Positions 1 through 10,823 of a DNA stretch of 64,000 nt are shown piece after piece. Within the stretch, counting starts at the first letter, position 1; every line of letters starts with the position of its first letter. Both the position numbers and the translations under genes were made by a program. Origin of the DNA: Amoebidium appalachense (Eukaryota > Ichthyosporea); assembly GCA_963693365.1 (NCBI GenBank), contig CAVNZM010000017.1:682001-746000 (forward strand), given 5' to 3'. A model generated the notes under the pieces. The model searched no databases. It was not told the DNA's origin and saw nothing but the letters and a program-made list of their open reading frames with translations.

Positions 1-622
1 AAGAACTTTAAGACAGAAAGGTTAGACCGACAAACGAAGCGAGATCCACGATGTCCAATTGTTCACAAAAGCTCTCAGCGGTAGGAAGGAAAATATTGAA
101 GCCTCATGAGCAGGGCAACCATGAAAAACGAGCTTATCTTATTGGCGTCATTAGCCATCGCTTAAGATTTTCTTTCTGCCCCATTACCCCCCTCGGTTCC
201 CCAAAACCTCGTGACCATGCACCGTCGCCTCCCTCCCCTCCCCCCCTCCCCCCGTCTCCCCAGCACCAAAAAAGCGTGTGTGCGCACACACACGCACGCT
301 CACATGTACACACACACGCGCACGCACGCACACAAACGCACACCCACGCACACGCACACACATATCCACCAACACACACGCGCACATCCATTCACCCACC
401 CCTTCCCCCCTCCTACCCCCCCCCCCTCCCGGCCCCCCTCCCCCCAGCCCCCTGCTCACCTTTTCTACCCCCTCGCCACTAGCCTCAGCCTTCGCCCTTC
501 CTTCCTCTTGCTTCAAGTCTTCCAGCCCAAACCCTCGACCTCCTTTCTTCACCATTCTTGAAAAAGACAGGGAATCAACCAGCAGTGCTAGTTCCATGAA
601 CTTGTGTTATCACTCCACCCAC

Positions 623-739
623 CTCCAGAAGGATCTCCTGCATGCCTGGCCTGAGCTCATCTGGCATATCGGCCAGGTAGATGGTGCTGAAGGACGGCAT
701 GGTGTAGCGTGCACAGCCACGGCCACGCACGAAAAAAAC
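623..739 (-). CDS. Candidate internal exon, unknown protein
   Basis: I do not recognise this protein. On the minus strand a 39-codon open segment runs from an AG acceptor-like site (…cttcaag) to a GTGGGT donor, in phase 0 at both ends. Its translation is not low-complexity; it includes the stretches GRGCARYTMPSFSTIY and LADMPDELRPGMQEILLE. The segment is unchanged in the other duplication copy (48486-48602), although neighbouring repeats differ there, which suggests constraint or a recent duplication. Flanking introns would consist largely of CA and C tracts. No other exon of the same gene could be tied to it with certainty. Confidence 0.45.
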
Positions 740-969
740 CTTGAAGCACACACGCACGGACACGACACACAGACACACACAAACGCGCACTCCCGCGCAC
801 AAGTCGCTCGAGGGGAAACCTTTTGTTTGGTCCAGCCTGATTCGAGTCCGGCTCGTGCCTCCTTTTTCTTTCTTTTTTTTTTTTTTTTTTTTCCCTTCCC
901 TTTTGAAAAAAAAGTTTTAACATCCATTTGAGTGAATACCCCCAACAAGAATCATCAAGCTGGGCCGCG

Positions 970-980
970 CCCCCCCCCCT

Positions 981-1053
<73 letters not shown>

Positions 1054-1058
1054 ACACA
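970..1058. repeat. Poly-C tract followed by (CA)n
   Basis: A C-rich tract interrupted by a few T residues runs into a short CA array. In the other duplication copy the matching position (48838-48893) is where the extra LINE-bearing segment begins. Confidence 0.9.
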
Positions 1059-1059
1059 T

Positions 1060-2304
1060 ACGGTAATACTGTTCGGATCGATGTGTGCGATCCTCACAAT
1101 TGCAAAAAATGCTAAGCCGTCTTGAGTACACGAGTTGTCACAGGGCGACGTGTGGGATCATGATTATATGTAGTCGGTCCACAACTTGGCCTAGATGCTT
1201 ATTATGTACTACCCGGATTCAAAAGTAGTGTACGTGTCCTTGATTCCCAACTCAGTTTCACAATCTGAGGACATGGTTGCATATATGAATTTTTCGTTTT
1301 CTGTACATGTATACTATAGGATGTAATATGGTCACCTGTGTTACTAAAATGTCATGTCTCCTTATGATGTTATGTGACGTTAGTGAAATTCGAGGTTTTA
1401 TTTCCGTTGTTGGCTCCATTTTTTTGTAGTAGATTTTATTTAGATCGGAGCATCAGACAGGCAAGACTGAATATATACATAGTACAGACGTCGCCATAGA
1501 CACAGCAAAATAGTCGCTAAGCCGAGATTTACATAACAAAAACGAAAATTCTGCCGTGGGACTGCTAATTATAAAAGCTGCATGTATGAACTCGACTAGG
1601 AGGGTCAACAATTGCTAATTATTAGCCAAGTATATAATAAGAGTGAAGTGCATAGAAAATATCATACTTTAAGATCATTGTACTGAAATTGAGCTCTGAA
1701 CTTCTTTGGAATCCCCACTGCCAATGGCCTACCACCTGGGTGTGTTAAAAGGGGTGGTCAACGACTTAAAACATACATACGAAGCATTGCCTCCCATCAC
1801 ACTGTCATAGGAAGCAGATTAGACCACAGTGATCACTATGTATGCGCACACCCACAAATGTCGGTTCATAAATTTCTACACAAAGAGAATAGATTACTAG
1901 TCTAAGAGTACTCCCGGCAGCTACCCCCATGACACACGACGTACACTTCCCGCAGCTGACAAACGCGGCACCTGGCCCTGCCCAGTGGCAACAGCCGCCA
2001 ACACAAGTACAGAAGCTGGGGGATAACCTAACCACACAACAAAAGAATCAAGCAAAGTAATCAAATCGAATACTATGTAATATTGCTCATGATCAGTTGC
2101 AGTTACAGGAGGGCAAATTGACATGAACCTAAACTAACTAGGATGAACGGTATGATGCCTCTAAAGTTCCACATATGATGGTAAAATATGCAGGCTCGAT
2201 CTCAGCCAAGTGTCTTCCAGTGTAGGATGAGTGGGTGTAGGTGAACGAGCGTTCTTCGCGGCCTGCCTCTCCGCTAAGGTGGGTTTCCGGGCTCTGTTTC
2301 GTTA
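1060..2304. other. Non-coding interval of the duplication
   Basis: This is AT-richer unique sequence, conserved in the second copy at about 52860-54106. A 76-residue minus-strand frame (1805-2035) is also open in the second copy, but it has no recognisable motif and no clear splice borders, so I call no gene. Part of it may be 3' untranslated sequence of the AP2 gene. Confidence 0.5.
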
Positions 2305-3231
2305 TTAAAGGGGTAGTATGGTGGGCGGACTAATAAGGTTATAGCCATATCTGGCTGGACTGAAATTTGTGGGCGGCAGAGGGCCCCGTGGTTCGTTCCG
2401 CTGTGCCCATAGGTCCAGCACAAACCGGTCATATGCTTCGATCGCTTCCAGTTTCCTTGCATAGTACCCAATATGCATCCTTGATGGTAAAATTTCCTTT
2501 TGAGTCCAGGGGCTAGACTTTTTGATAGGTGCCACGTGCTTGTTGGCTAGGGCCTGAACACGCCATGGTTTTGAGGTACTTCTCTCCTTACACACCCCTA
2601 TACACCTACCTCTGCGTGCCTGGCTGTCTGTGAGATAATCACTTTCTTCGCAGAAATTAATCCGTCTGATCTTCTCCGACTTAGGCAATTTTGAGGCTCT
2701 CACAGCCACATCCACAGCACATGCCGCCTCAATCTCAGTCAAAAAGGAACCGATCCGACGTCGTGTGCCGGATTCACCAGAAAATTGCGCCACCCACACC
2801 CTTCCTGTTCTACGAGCCCTGGTATTCTTATGAACACCTCGAAACACTGAGGAATATTCCCTCGTCACCTGTTCCTTCCACCGTTTCACCACTCTCTCCG
2901 TCTCCTCAGCCGTGGGCACAAATTGCTCCAACAAGCCCAGGCTGACGTTGGTCCTTGCCAGGTATTTCTCGTCCAGCACTTTTGATTGGACGAGGTATCG
3001 AATGGCAACGTCGTTGTATCGTGCAGCAGAAGCCTGGCATTCGAAACAGCCAATGTAAAACGGAATAGCTCGAAGCCTTGACATCCATTTGGAAGTTGGT
3101 TGGTGCCAACTAACACCCTTGAATTTGGGCTCCTCGTCAGCACCTGAGCCCTGTGTTTTTGTAGACACTGACCTTTCCGCCTGCCTCTGCAATGTGGGCA
3201 GTGGACTCAACGGCCCAGCCACAGAGTTGGC
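2305..3231 (-). CDS. Three AP2-like repeats, putative DNA-binding protein (terminal exon)
   Basis: The open frame can start at an ATG at 3255 (316 codons) or, more likely, at a splice acceptor ending …cttccaccag at 3232, giving an exon of 3231-2305. Numbering from the ATG, three AP2-like repeats are visible: FKGVSW near residues 45-90, FRGVHKN…WVAQF…RRIGSF near 137-190, and CIGVCKE…RMHIGYY…EAIEAYDRF near 218-285. The middle repeat has the best-kept YRG-like and WxxxF positions, and the third has the typical end in which the strand is followed by the EA-AYD helix. AP2 domains bind DNA in transcription factors of plants, algae and alveolates, and also occur in mobile homing proteins. The first and third repeats are divergent, so DNA binding by all three is inferred. 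The copy near 54107-55033 carries a frameshift in repeat three. Confidence 0.75.
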   Translation of the reverse strand, partial: ANSVAGPLSPLPTLQRQAERSVSTKTQGSGADEEPKFKGVSWHQPTSKWMSRLRAIPFYIGCFECQASAARYNDVAIRYLVQSKVLDEKYLARTNVSLGLLEQFVPTAEETERVVKRWKEQVTREYSSVFRGVHKNTRARRTGRVWVAQFSGESGTRRRIGSFLTEIEAACAVDVAVRASKLPKSEKIRRINFCEESDYLTDSQARRGRCIGVCKERSTSKPWRVQALANKHVAPIKKSSPWTQKEILPSRMHIGYYARKLEAIEAYDRFVLDLWAQRNEPRGPLPPTNFSPARYGYNLISPPTILPL

Positions 3232-3340
3232 CTGGTGGAAGCAGATTGTCAGCACTGCATGAAACTTATAAATTGTCTACACTGGGTGGTACTTCGAGGG
3301 TGCATATCGCTGATGTCCGGTGCAGGTGACCGTGTATGTG

Positions 3341-3419
<79 letters not shown>
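3341..3419. repeat. (GT)n followed by poly-G
   Basis: A GT dinucleotide array runs directly into about 40 consecutive G. In the second copy (55147-55232) the GT part is much longer and the G part only about 12, so both components vary in length. Confidence 0.95.
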
Positions 3420-3420
<1 letters not shown>

Positions 3421-3596
3421 CTGTGTGCGCTCTTGTGTTTGTGTGTGCGCGCGCATGTATGTGTATGTGCGTGTATGTGTGTGTGTGTTTGTGTCTGTGA
3501 GTGTGTCAGTGTGTGTGTGTGTGTGTGTGTGTGTTGTGTGGTTGCGTGTGTGCGCGCGCGTATGCATGCGCGTCGTGTGTGTGTGTATATATTCTG

Positions 3597-3654
3597 GATA
3601 ACACATCTAGACACACGTGTGTGCATGCGCACACGTGTGTCTAGATGTGTTATC
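3597..3654. repeat. Perfect 25-bp inverted repeat with 8-bp centre
   Basis: Arms 3597-3621 and 3630-3654 are exact reverse complements around the centre tgcatgcg. The second duplication copy has only the right arm and centre (about 55426-55457), so the left arm was gained here or lost there. Confidence 0.9.
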
Positions 3655-3846
3655 TGCCCCCCCCCCCCCCCCCCCCCCCCCCTCTCCGTTTACAAACTCG
3701 CTTCCTTGGTAGAGTGTAAGGTGGGAGATGGATAAGGTGGGTGGTTGGGCGAGCGTACGTGGGTTGACTGCGTGGTTTGGCTGCTTGGGGAGGAGGAGGA
3801 GAGGAAGGGGGGGAGGGGGGGGGGGGGGGGGGGGACACAGACATAC

Positions 3847-3941
3847 CCTGATGGAGCCGGTGATGGTTCGGCCGACACAAGTGGAGAAGTAGGATGAATG
3901 GATGATGTGGTCGGATACTCTGCAACGATTGGTCAGGCAAT
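3847..3941 (-). CDS. Candidate internal exon, unknown protein
   Basis: On the minus strand, 95 bases lie between a strong acceptor (pyrimidine-rich …cttttttccag) and a GTATGT donor. The translation includes CLTNRCRVSDHIIHSSYF and CVGRTITGSIR and has no stop. A long poly-C tract starts about 12 bases after the donor on the coding strand. The other duplication copy keeps the exon and both splice borders (55649-55743) with one visible change, C to F in the NRC segment. I do not recognise the family. The exon could belong to the same minus-strand gene as the AP2-like exon downstream, but this is not shown. Confidence 0.45.
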
Positions 3942-4097
3942 CTGGAAAAAGGGGTGTAAGGGGGCATGGCAAGACCAAAACCAGGCTTGTATATGTGTGT
4001 GCTTGGGTCACCCGGGGTTGGGGGGGGGGGCTGATGTTAGCTTCAACAAATGTGCTTGTGATTTTCTTCAACCTGCAACTGCACCCTTGCTTATGGA

Positions 4098-4370
<273 letters not shown>

Positions 4371-4622
4371 CGTGTGTGTGTATATCCTTGCTGTGTGTGT
4401 TTGTCTACACTTCAAGGTTTGTTTTCAGGCGCAAAAACACATGCGCACTTCTCTGGTCTGTGAGCGCGTGGGACTGAATGTCCATGTCGATGCATGTGAG
4501 GCTAAATATATATGCCTACATGTGCGTACCTTTGTAGAAAGCTTCCTTTGTGAGTGTTGATGTGTGGATGGGTGGATGGGCTTGTGTGCGTGTGGGTGTG
4601 TTGCGCGCATGTGCGTGCGTGT

Positions 4623-4682
<60 letters not shown>

Positions 4683-5951
4683 ATTTTGTGCTTGTGTGTG
4701 CGCGCGTGAGTGTGCATATGAGCGCACGCGTGTGTGTGAGGGCTTGTGTGTGTGTGTGTCTGTGTGCCCGTACGAATCACCTGTGAGGGAACACTTATGT
4801 GTGTGTGCACATGGTGAGAAAACACACCTGCCCGTGGTGCCAAGAAGTGCATGTGCCGCTGTGTAGTTGTCGCCACGGCAGTACGGTCCAGTGGGCGCCT
4901 AAAAATAGCTCTGGCAGCCACACGGTTGTGTGCATGGGTGAAAGACCCGCGGGAAAAACATGCCTGCCGACGGGATTGGATTAGTCGAACGTGGAGTGGT
5001 AGGGGTTGGTTCGTGGCCATGTATGTGAGAGCTTGTGTTGTTGTTTTTTGTGTGTGTGTGTTTTTTTTTTGTTGTTGTTTTTTAACTGCGGTGGAAGGGG
5101 GGGGGGGGGGGGGATGTATGCAGTAAGGGCCGGGGGAGCAGAGCGGATGCAATGACATTGAAAACCCACAGAGAAAAGAGCACAAGTGACAACTCCAAAA
5201 CATGCAGGCAGAAGATAAACAGCATAGCGGGGTTCCTGGGGGGGGGTTGAGGGAGGGGAGGGGAGGGGGAGGGGGAGGGACGCAAGGAGAATAGATGAGC
5301 ACAAGAAAACAGGCAGAAGTTTCATTCATTCATTTGCCTCCAATAGCGTTGGGCATGTTTTGGGGGGGGGCACTGACCAGGCGGGCGCATGCACATAGGT
5401 ACAATGGGACACTGCCTCTCCTTCTTCTCCCCTAAGAGCGCAAAGAGGCATGGGTTTGGGCAAGGTGAGAGGCCGAGGGGGGAAGCGAGCCCCGGGGGGG
5501 GAGGGGGGAGGGGTTGATGTATGCGTTAGAGGGTTGGATATATGGGGGAGACATTAGAGGAGAGACTGCAAAACGTCACAAAAATGAAAAACCTAAAATC
5601 TGTCGGGGGGGAGAGGGGGGGGGGGGGGGGGGGGGGGGGGGAGAGGGGGAATGTGTGTGTGTGTGTGGGTGGGTGGGTCTGTGTGTGTGTGTGTGTGTGG
5701 GTGTGGGTGAGTGGGTGAAGGAGGGGGGGGGGGGGGGGGAGAGGCGGGGAGGGGGGTCTCATACTGTGGCTGCTCGGGGGAGGGTGGTGTTTAGACGGGA
5801 AGGCAGCAATCGGCAGAGCCACCCACCAGCCTGTGCCCACCGTCCACTCATGGTGACTGGCTGTGTGTCTGTGTGTGTGTGTTTTTTTTTGTGTGTTTGT
5901 GCGCGCGCGCGTGTGTGTGCGTGCGTGTGTGTGTTGGCGGGTGTGTGTGTG

Positions 5952-5995
<44 letters not shown>

Positions 5996-7088
5996 TGTGC
6001 GTGTGCGTGTTGGGGAAAGGTAGGGAGGAGGCCAGGGGGAGGGGGTGGGGGGTGGGGGGGGGGGGCTATTTAGACACACGGAAAAGAGAAAGTGAACACG
6101 ACAACACAAACAGAGACCACCACTACAAAAATGAACTTCCATTTGCGAACAAACATCAGACACAACTGACTCCCAGCCTATTGGTGACTGCAACAATCGA
6201 CCCACAACCTTTCTAACACAAAGCGTTTGAATTAGGGGTACGCTAGACTCCTTTGCCCCTCATTACAAGTATCATTACACGTGTGGTCACCAAGACGGTA
6301 CGAGCCTGCACAACACAACAAGCAAATGGTACACAGTGTATTTAAACGCCAGTAATCACGCTGATACGGGTTAGTGGTGCATAGTCTATTCTCGTCGGTT
6401 GAGTAGGGGGGATTTTTTCACCCTTTTTTTGGGGGGGGGGGGGAGGGGGGGAGGGAAGGGGGGGGGGGGGGGGGACGTGACCCATGTCATGGACACCCCT
6501 GTGTTTTTTGCAGCAGGCAGCAAGAGGAGAAATGGGCGCCGAGGATGTGGGGGGAAGCGAAAGGGGAGAACGGGGGGATGTCCCGGGTGCCCGCAGGGGA
6601 GGGGGGGGGGGGGGGGGGAGGGGGGGGGGGGGGGGGGGAAGTTGGAGGGAGGTAAAAGGGGTGAATGGAAAGAGAAGGTGGTAAGTGGGTGTTTGGGGGG
6701 CGAGGGAGGGGAGGAACGAGAATGCAGACGGGAAGAAGGGGTGAAATTCGCCAGGTGAGCGGTATAGTGGGAGTGTGTGTGTGTGTGTGTGTGTGTGGAT
6801 GGAGGGGATGGGTGGGGGGAGGGGGGGGGGGGAGGGGTTAAGTCATTCAATGCATAGTACACATCCGATAAAGTAGAAGGAGGGAAGGCACACATGCTTA
6901 GCACGTGAGTGTGTAAACACGGATAGACAAGAGGGGGGGGGGGAGGGGGGGGGGGGGGGGCTTTGAGTGAACCCAATTTCAGCCATCCAGCAAATGTTGT
7001 TCACGTTCACATTGCTGTAAGTTAAGATCACACTCCGCCTGCTGAACACTTTCGATGCAATCACCTTGGTAAATAAGCAGAAACAACC

Positions 7089-7216
7089 ATCATAGCACCA
7101 TACAGTGCGTTCAAAGCTGCCCCTTCTTGCACATACCCTTCTTGCACACATAAATCCTTGACTTCTGTACGCACTAGAGAACACCCATTTTCCCCCCATT
7201 TACGTTTCCAGACCTT
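7089..7216. other. Unique sequence past the duplication edge
   Basis: Non-repetitive sequence begins where the two duplication copies diverge. No supportable gene was seen. Confidence 0.5.
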
Positions 7217-7457
7217 TTATTCAATGCTAGTGCATTCACTATCTAGGACGCTATATGATTCTAGTGGTTGTTTGAGTGGATGTCCCTCACAAAGACCACC
7301 AAGATTTCCCAGTTGCTCTTGCAATATTTCTGGTGCAAGTAGCTCACGCACCACAACATCTACCCTTGCCCACTCTAGCACAGTGCTGCAAGCGTCCTGC
7401 CTTGTAGTTCCTACACTACGAAAATAACAATCATACTGGTAGCTACCAGCATCCACC
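7217..7457 (-). CDS. Candidate terminal exon, unknown protein
   Basis: On the minus strand an open segment of about 79 codons follows an acceptor-like …tgttccgcag and ends in TAA. The composition is normal and non-repetitive (for example VLEWARVDVVVRELLAPEI), unlike nearby low-complexity frames. The stop codon lies inside a canonical AATAAA hexamer, which could act as the poly(A) signal. I do not recognise the family. A further minus-strand open frame at 7607-7987 could be an upstream exon, but its borders are not clear. Confidence 0.4.
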
Positions 7458-8670
7458 CTGCGGAACACATATTCCCTTCCACCCTCCCTTCCACAAAACA
7501 CATTTTTCTTCCTTTTCACAAAGAATAAAAAGCAGCACGCAGGAAAAAACTAACAATATGGCAAACTCGTACCTTTTCAAGAGCAAGCCCTGTAACCAGC
7601 GTGTGCTTAATCTCCACACTGCACAGATGTTGACCACCAACTAATCAACAACGGAGTTGACCAAATGCTCTCAAAGATGCACCGCGAAATGTCGTTGCAA
7701 TACGCCGCACACCTCTCACGTACTGACGGTGTGCACGCGCTGCGATGAACTTTACGTTCGCTGTAGACGGGCACACGTACGGTTTTATCGTCACCTAACC
7801 AATCGAATCGGCTAGACTCGAACCACCATGATATGCAACCAATCAGTTCGGAAATACGTGTGCCAGGATGTTTTGCCTTTCGATTCCAGCGCGTGCGTTT
7901 TGACCCCACCTTGAGGCAATTTTTAAAAGACTTAAACAGCCATTCAGTGAAAAGGCTCGAAGCGAAGCAAATTTGATTTCTTTGCATGATTTTGATGCAA
8001 TCGCTGACAAGGCATTGATAACGTCATGCATAACGTCATTCATTCCCGCTCGAATTCAAACCTCTGGACGGCCATCTCGACCGTTCAGTACCGGTACCGG
8101 ACTCCTCCGTGTGTCTTATGTCTGTCTGTTAACACCGTCACAAACCGTTGGTTGCAGCCTATTATTAATACTCTCGGTTGCAGCTGCTTACTATGTGCCT
8201 GTGTCTGTAACCTGTTTCTAACACCGTCAACCTTACGTATACTGTGTGTCATCTTTTTGGTCGTTTCATCGTTTTGTGGCCTTTCAGGATTAAATGGGCT
8301 ATGGTTTAACTGCACCAGCGATTATGCGATCTCATCTGAGTCAACCCTGTATTATCATATATGAACCAGAGACCAATAGATGGGCAGCTTTGAACATCAG
8401 CCAATCACCGGACAGCATGATGCAGTCATCGTTGGTGGCTCCGATTTTTCCTTACACTCTCGCGACCGCGTGCATGCTTTCTGTCGCGGCGCCTCGACGG
8501 TTCGATGGAGTCCAGTGTTCGCTGAATGTGTAAGGAAAAAAAAGGAGCCATCTCAGTAGGTGGCAGGCCGCACACGCGTATTTTACAAACCCTTAGGTTT
8601 AAACAATATTGAAGTTGCCAAAAATCCGCCTCGACCCGCCACATGAAACCCTGCTGGCCCGGGTACCATA
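7458..8670. other. Interval without a firm gene
   Basis: It contains a 126-codon minus-strand frame (7607-7987) of normal composition but no recognised motif or clear splice sites, and some short plus-strand frames. The last bases (from about 8657) belong to a dispersed repeat that also occurs at 43147-43296. Confidence 0.4.
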
Positions 8671-8789
8671 CAGGGGTCGACTAAATTTAAGATTTTCCGA
8701 AATTAAGATTGTAGCGCTAGAAATTTTGGAAAATTTAAGATTCTAGCCGGCTGGACCTTCAAGTCTATCCTTAAGATTTTTTTCGCTAG

Positions 8790-8852
<63 letters not shown>

Positions 8853-8927
8853 ACACCACCACCACCACCGTGACCACCTTGAAACCCCCCCCTCCCCCCC
8901 CCCCCCCTCCCCCTCCCCCGGGACTAT

Positions 8928-8975
<48 letters not shown>

Positions 8976-10685
8976 GGAAAGGGGCTGCGAGATAGTTTCA
9001 TGAGCATCATCAGTGATTGGCTGCAGGGCCGAGGCGGGCTTTTAGGCCAATCATTGGGCAGCATGGCACACGAGTTCCATGGGCACACACGGGGCCCCTC
9101 TCAGCAGGGCCTTTCTTTACCAGTTCGGCCTTTCCTAACAACATCTGTGCGGCATCTACTCAGCCCTTAGTAGTTAATGAGTTGGAAAAATGTCCGCCCT
9201 CGACGGGGAGGACGGCCGTACCAGGCTCGCTAGTGCTTTCGATTTTATGGGCCAAGTGGAGAAAGCTGCAAAAAAAATAAAGAATGATTTTTCTGCAAAG
9301 ATTGATGGTGCTGTCGATGAGTTCAAACAGGAATTAATTTCCACCCTTTTACCCAAAACAACCAATACCAATGCCACGGGGGCTTTAGCCGACCCCCCCC
9401 TACACACAAGCACACCCTACACAAACACTCGCACAGACACAGCAGCCAGCCCTGCTGCAGGGCCCCCGGCAGCGGGTAGTGAGACAGTTCCCAGGCCAAA
9501 CACCGTTTCCTCCTCCACCACCAAGAAGGTGAGCATTTATCAGATAACGACGACACGCATAAAACAACGCGACCAGAACGGAAAAGTCAAAGGGTACATT
9601 CACTTGGAAAAAGGAGCAGAGGAAGTAGTTAGAATTGAGCGAATTGAGAAAAGCGCTTATGAGTGTGTTTATGCGAAACAGGGGTGCACGTTCAAAACAA
9701 ACCACGGCCCGGCCATGACTGGGCACGAGAAGCACTGCAAGTGCAAAACGACCAGCGATCGACTTAAGCGAATGTTTGCGTCTGTCCAGTCCAAGCGGTC
9801 GGACAATACCACCAGCCAAGTAAAGCGAATGCGCTACGACATTCAGGTGCCCCAGATCATATTTACTGACTATGACGAAGAACTAGCCTCTAAGCGGACC
9901 ACTAACCGTGCCCAGTTGGACGCGGAGCGTGCTTCTATTGTAGAGCCAGGCAGGAAACGAAAACCAGCTCCAGGGAAGGTAGCTAAACCAAGCAAGTCAA
10001 AGGGTAAAGGGGAAAGTGTTCCCGCACGAGCGAGCGACAGTGCCTCTGGTCCTGTGAAACCGGTAGACGGGCGGAAAGATAACCAAGGGGCTAAGCGTCG
10101 CGAAGCTTACTCCATTGGTGAAAGGATGATGGTGGTTGAATCAGTATGGGAAGCCTCGGAGGACCTGGGTGGGGGGGACCAGAGGCACCCCCATGCGGTC
10201 AACGTTGTGACGGAGCGGACAGGGATAAGTCGATCGAATATTGACAGGTGAGTTCTCCCTGAGCACTCTCGTGGTGTGCTTCTCAGGGGAGGGGAGGGGA
10301 GGGGGGGGGGGGGGAGGGGGGGGGGGGGGGGGGGGGGGGGGCAAGGGGTGGTAGGAAGGCAGTGGAGTTGGAGTTGGAGAGAGCAAGAAAGAGGGAAAGT
10401 TGGAGCTGGCTCTGGCTCTGAAATGGCTCTGCTGGCTCTGAAATCATAGTACGTAAAGTTTAAAACCTAGTTTTTCCTATAATAGCATGCATGTTCAGAG
10501 AGCCTACTATGTGTCCGTCCATTTATATTGATATGGAGTTCCAACTGATAAGTTTTGTTGTAGCGTAGTTTGCTTGCTAGCCGTTGGTGGCTGCACAATA
10601 ATGACACGTGCGCGTGTTTGAAGGCGCGCACACTGAAGAGTGTTGGTTGATATATATGGAACTACGTGTACACATGTGTACCCCC

Positions 10686-10716
<31 letters not shown>

Positions 10717-10823
10717 TATGATAGATTTAAGATTGTGTAGGCTAGGAGGCTAGGGGTCCAAAAATTAAGATTCTAGCCGGCTAGACCCGAAATTCAAGTG
10801 ATCTTAATTTTGGGTGACCCCTG
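8671..10823 (+). mobile_element. TA-flanked DNA transposon, copy 1 (non-autonomous, Tc1/mariner/pogo-like)
   Basis: The element begins CAGGGGTC and ends with the reverse complement GACCCCTG. Subterminal A/T-rich inverted repeats built on …AAATTAAGATT and copies of an AATCTTAA/CTAGCCGG motif lie near both ends. TA lies directly outside each end. Comparison with the unoccupied site at 43147-43296 (…ggtaccaTAtcagg…) shows that exactly TA was duplicated. TA duplication with ends in CAG is characteristic of the IS630/Tc1/mariner/pogo group. Copy 2 at 35369-37602 is inverted. It encodes one long exon (9190-10251) but no DDE catalytic domain, so it probably moves in trans or is a deletion derivative. 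Poly-C, poly-T and poly-G tracts make up much of the rest. Confidence 0.85.
9190..10251 (+). CDS. Transposon protein, zinc-finger plus HTH region (first exon)
   Basis: The 353-codon frame starts at ATG 9190, shortly after the T-rich tract. Residues 1-55 are charged and could form a helix, and 60-112 are a Thr/Pro/Ala linker. Around 159-185 is a Cys/His cluster (C159, C166, H179, H182, C183) that could bind zinc. Residues 190-300 are basic, and 307-353 end in VTERTGISRSNIDR, resembling the recognition helix of a transposase helix-turn-helix. The frame stops at AGG TGA, but the same bases form a strong donor (GACAG|GTGAGT), so this is probably a 5' exon whose catalytic exon is absent from the element. 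The frame at 36015-37076 encodes the same 353 residues, implying recent spread. Likely role: terminal-repeat binding for a DDE transposase. Confidence 0.65.
   Translation: MSALDGEDGRTRLASAFDFMGQVEKAAKKIKNDFSAKIDGAVDEFKQELISTLLPKTTNTNATGALADPPLHTSTPYTNTRTDTAASPAAGPPAAGSETVPRPNTVSSSTTKKVSIYQITTTRIKQRDQNGKVKGYIHLEKGAEEVVRIERIEKSAYECVYAKQGCTFKTNHGPAMTGHEKHCKCKTTSDRLKRMFASVQSKRSDNTTSQVKRMRYDIQVPQIIFTDYDEELASKRTTNRAQLDAERASIVEPGRKRKPAPGKVAKPSKSKGKGESVPARASDSASGPVKPVDGRKDNQGAKRREAYSIGERMMVVESVWEASEDLGGGDQRHPHAVNVVTERTGISRSNIDR

Noticed and set aside
278-931. Pro/His-rich 217-codon frame
   Set aside because: It covers CA and C tracts and overlaps, on the opposite strand, an exon candidate with proper splice borders.
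4830-5022. Minus-strand frame MATNQPLPLHVRLIQSRR… conserved in both duplication copies
   Set aside because: Open and conserved, but no motif and only a weak GTGTGT donor, so not strong enough to list as a gene.
6841-6905. Minus-strand TLSDVYYALNDL as a Spo11/topoisomerase VI-like exon
   Set aside because: Too short; the matching site in the other duplication copy is out of frame, and neighbouring segments show no further family motifs.
8671-10823. Assignment of the transposon to the hAT group from its CAGGGGTC ends
   Set aside because: The unoccupied site at 43147-43296 shows a 2-bp TA duplication, not 8 bp.
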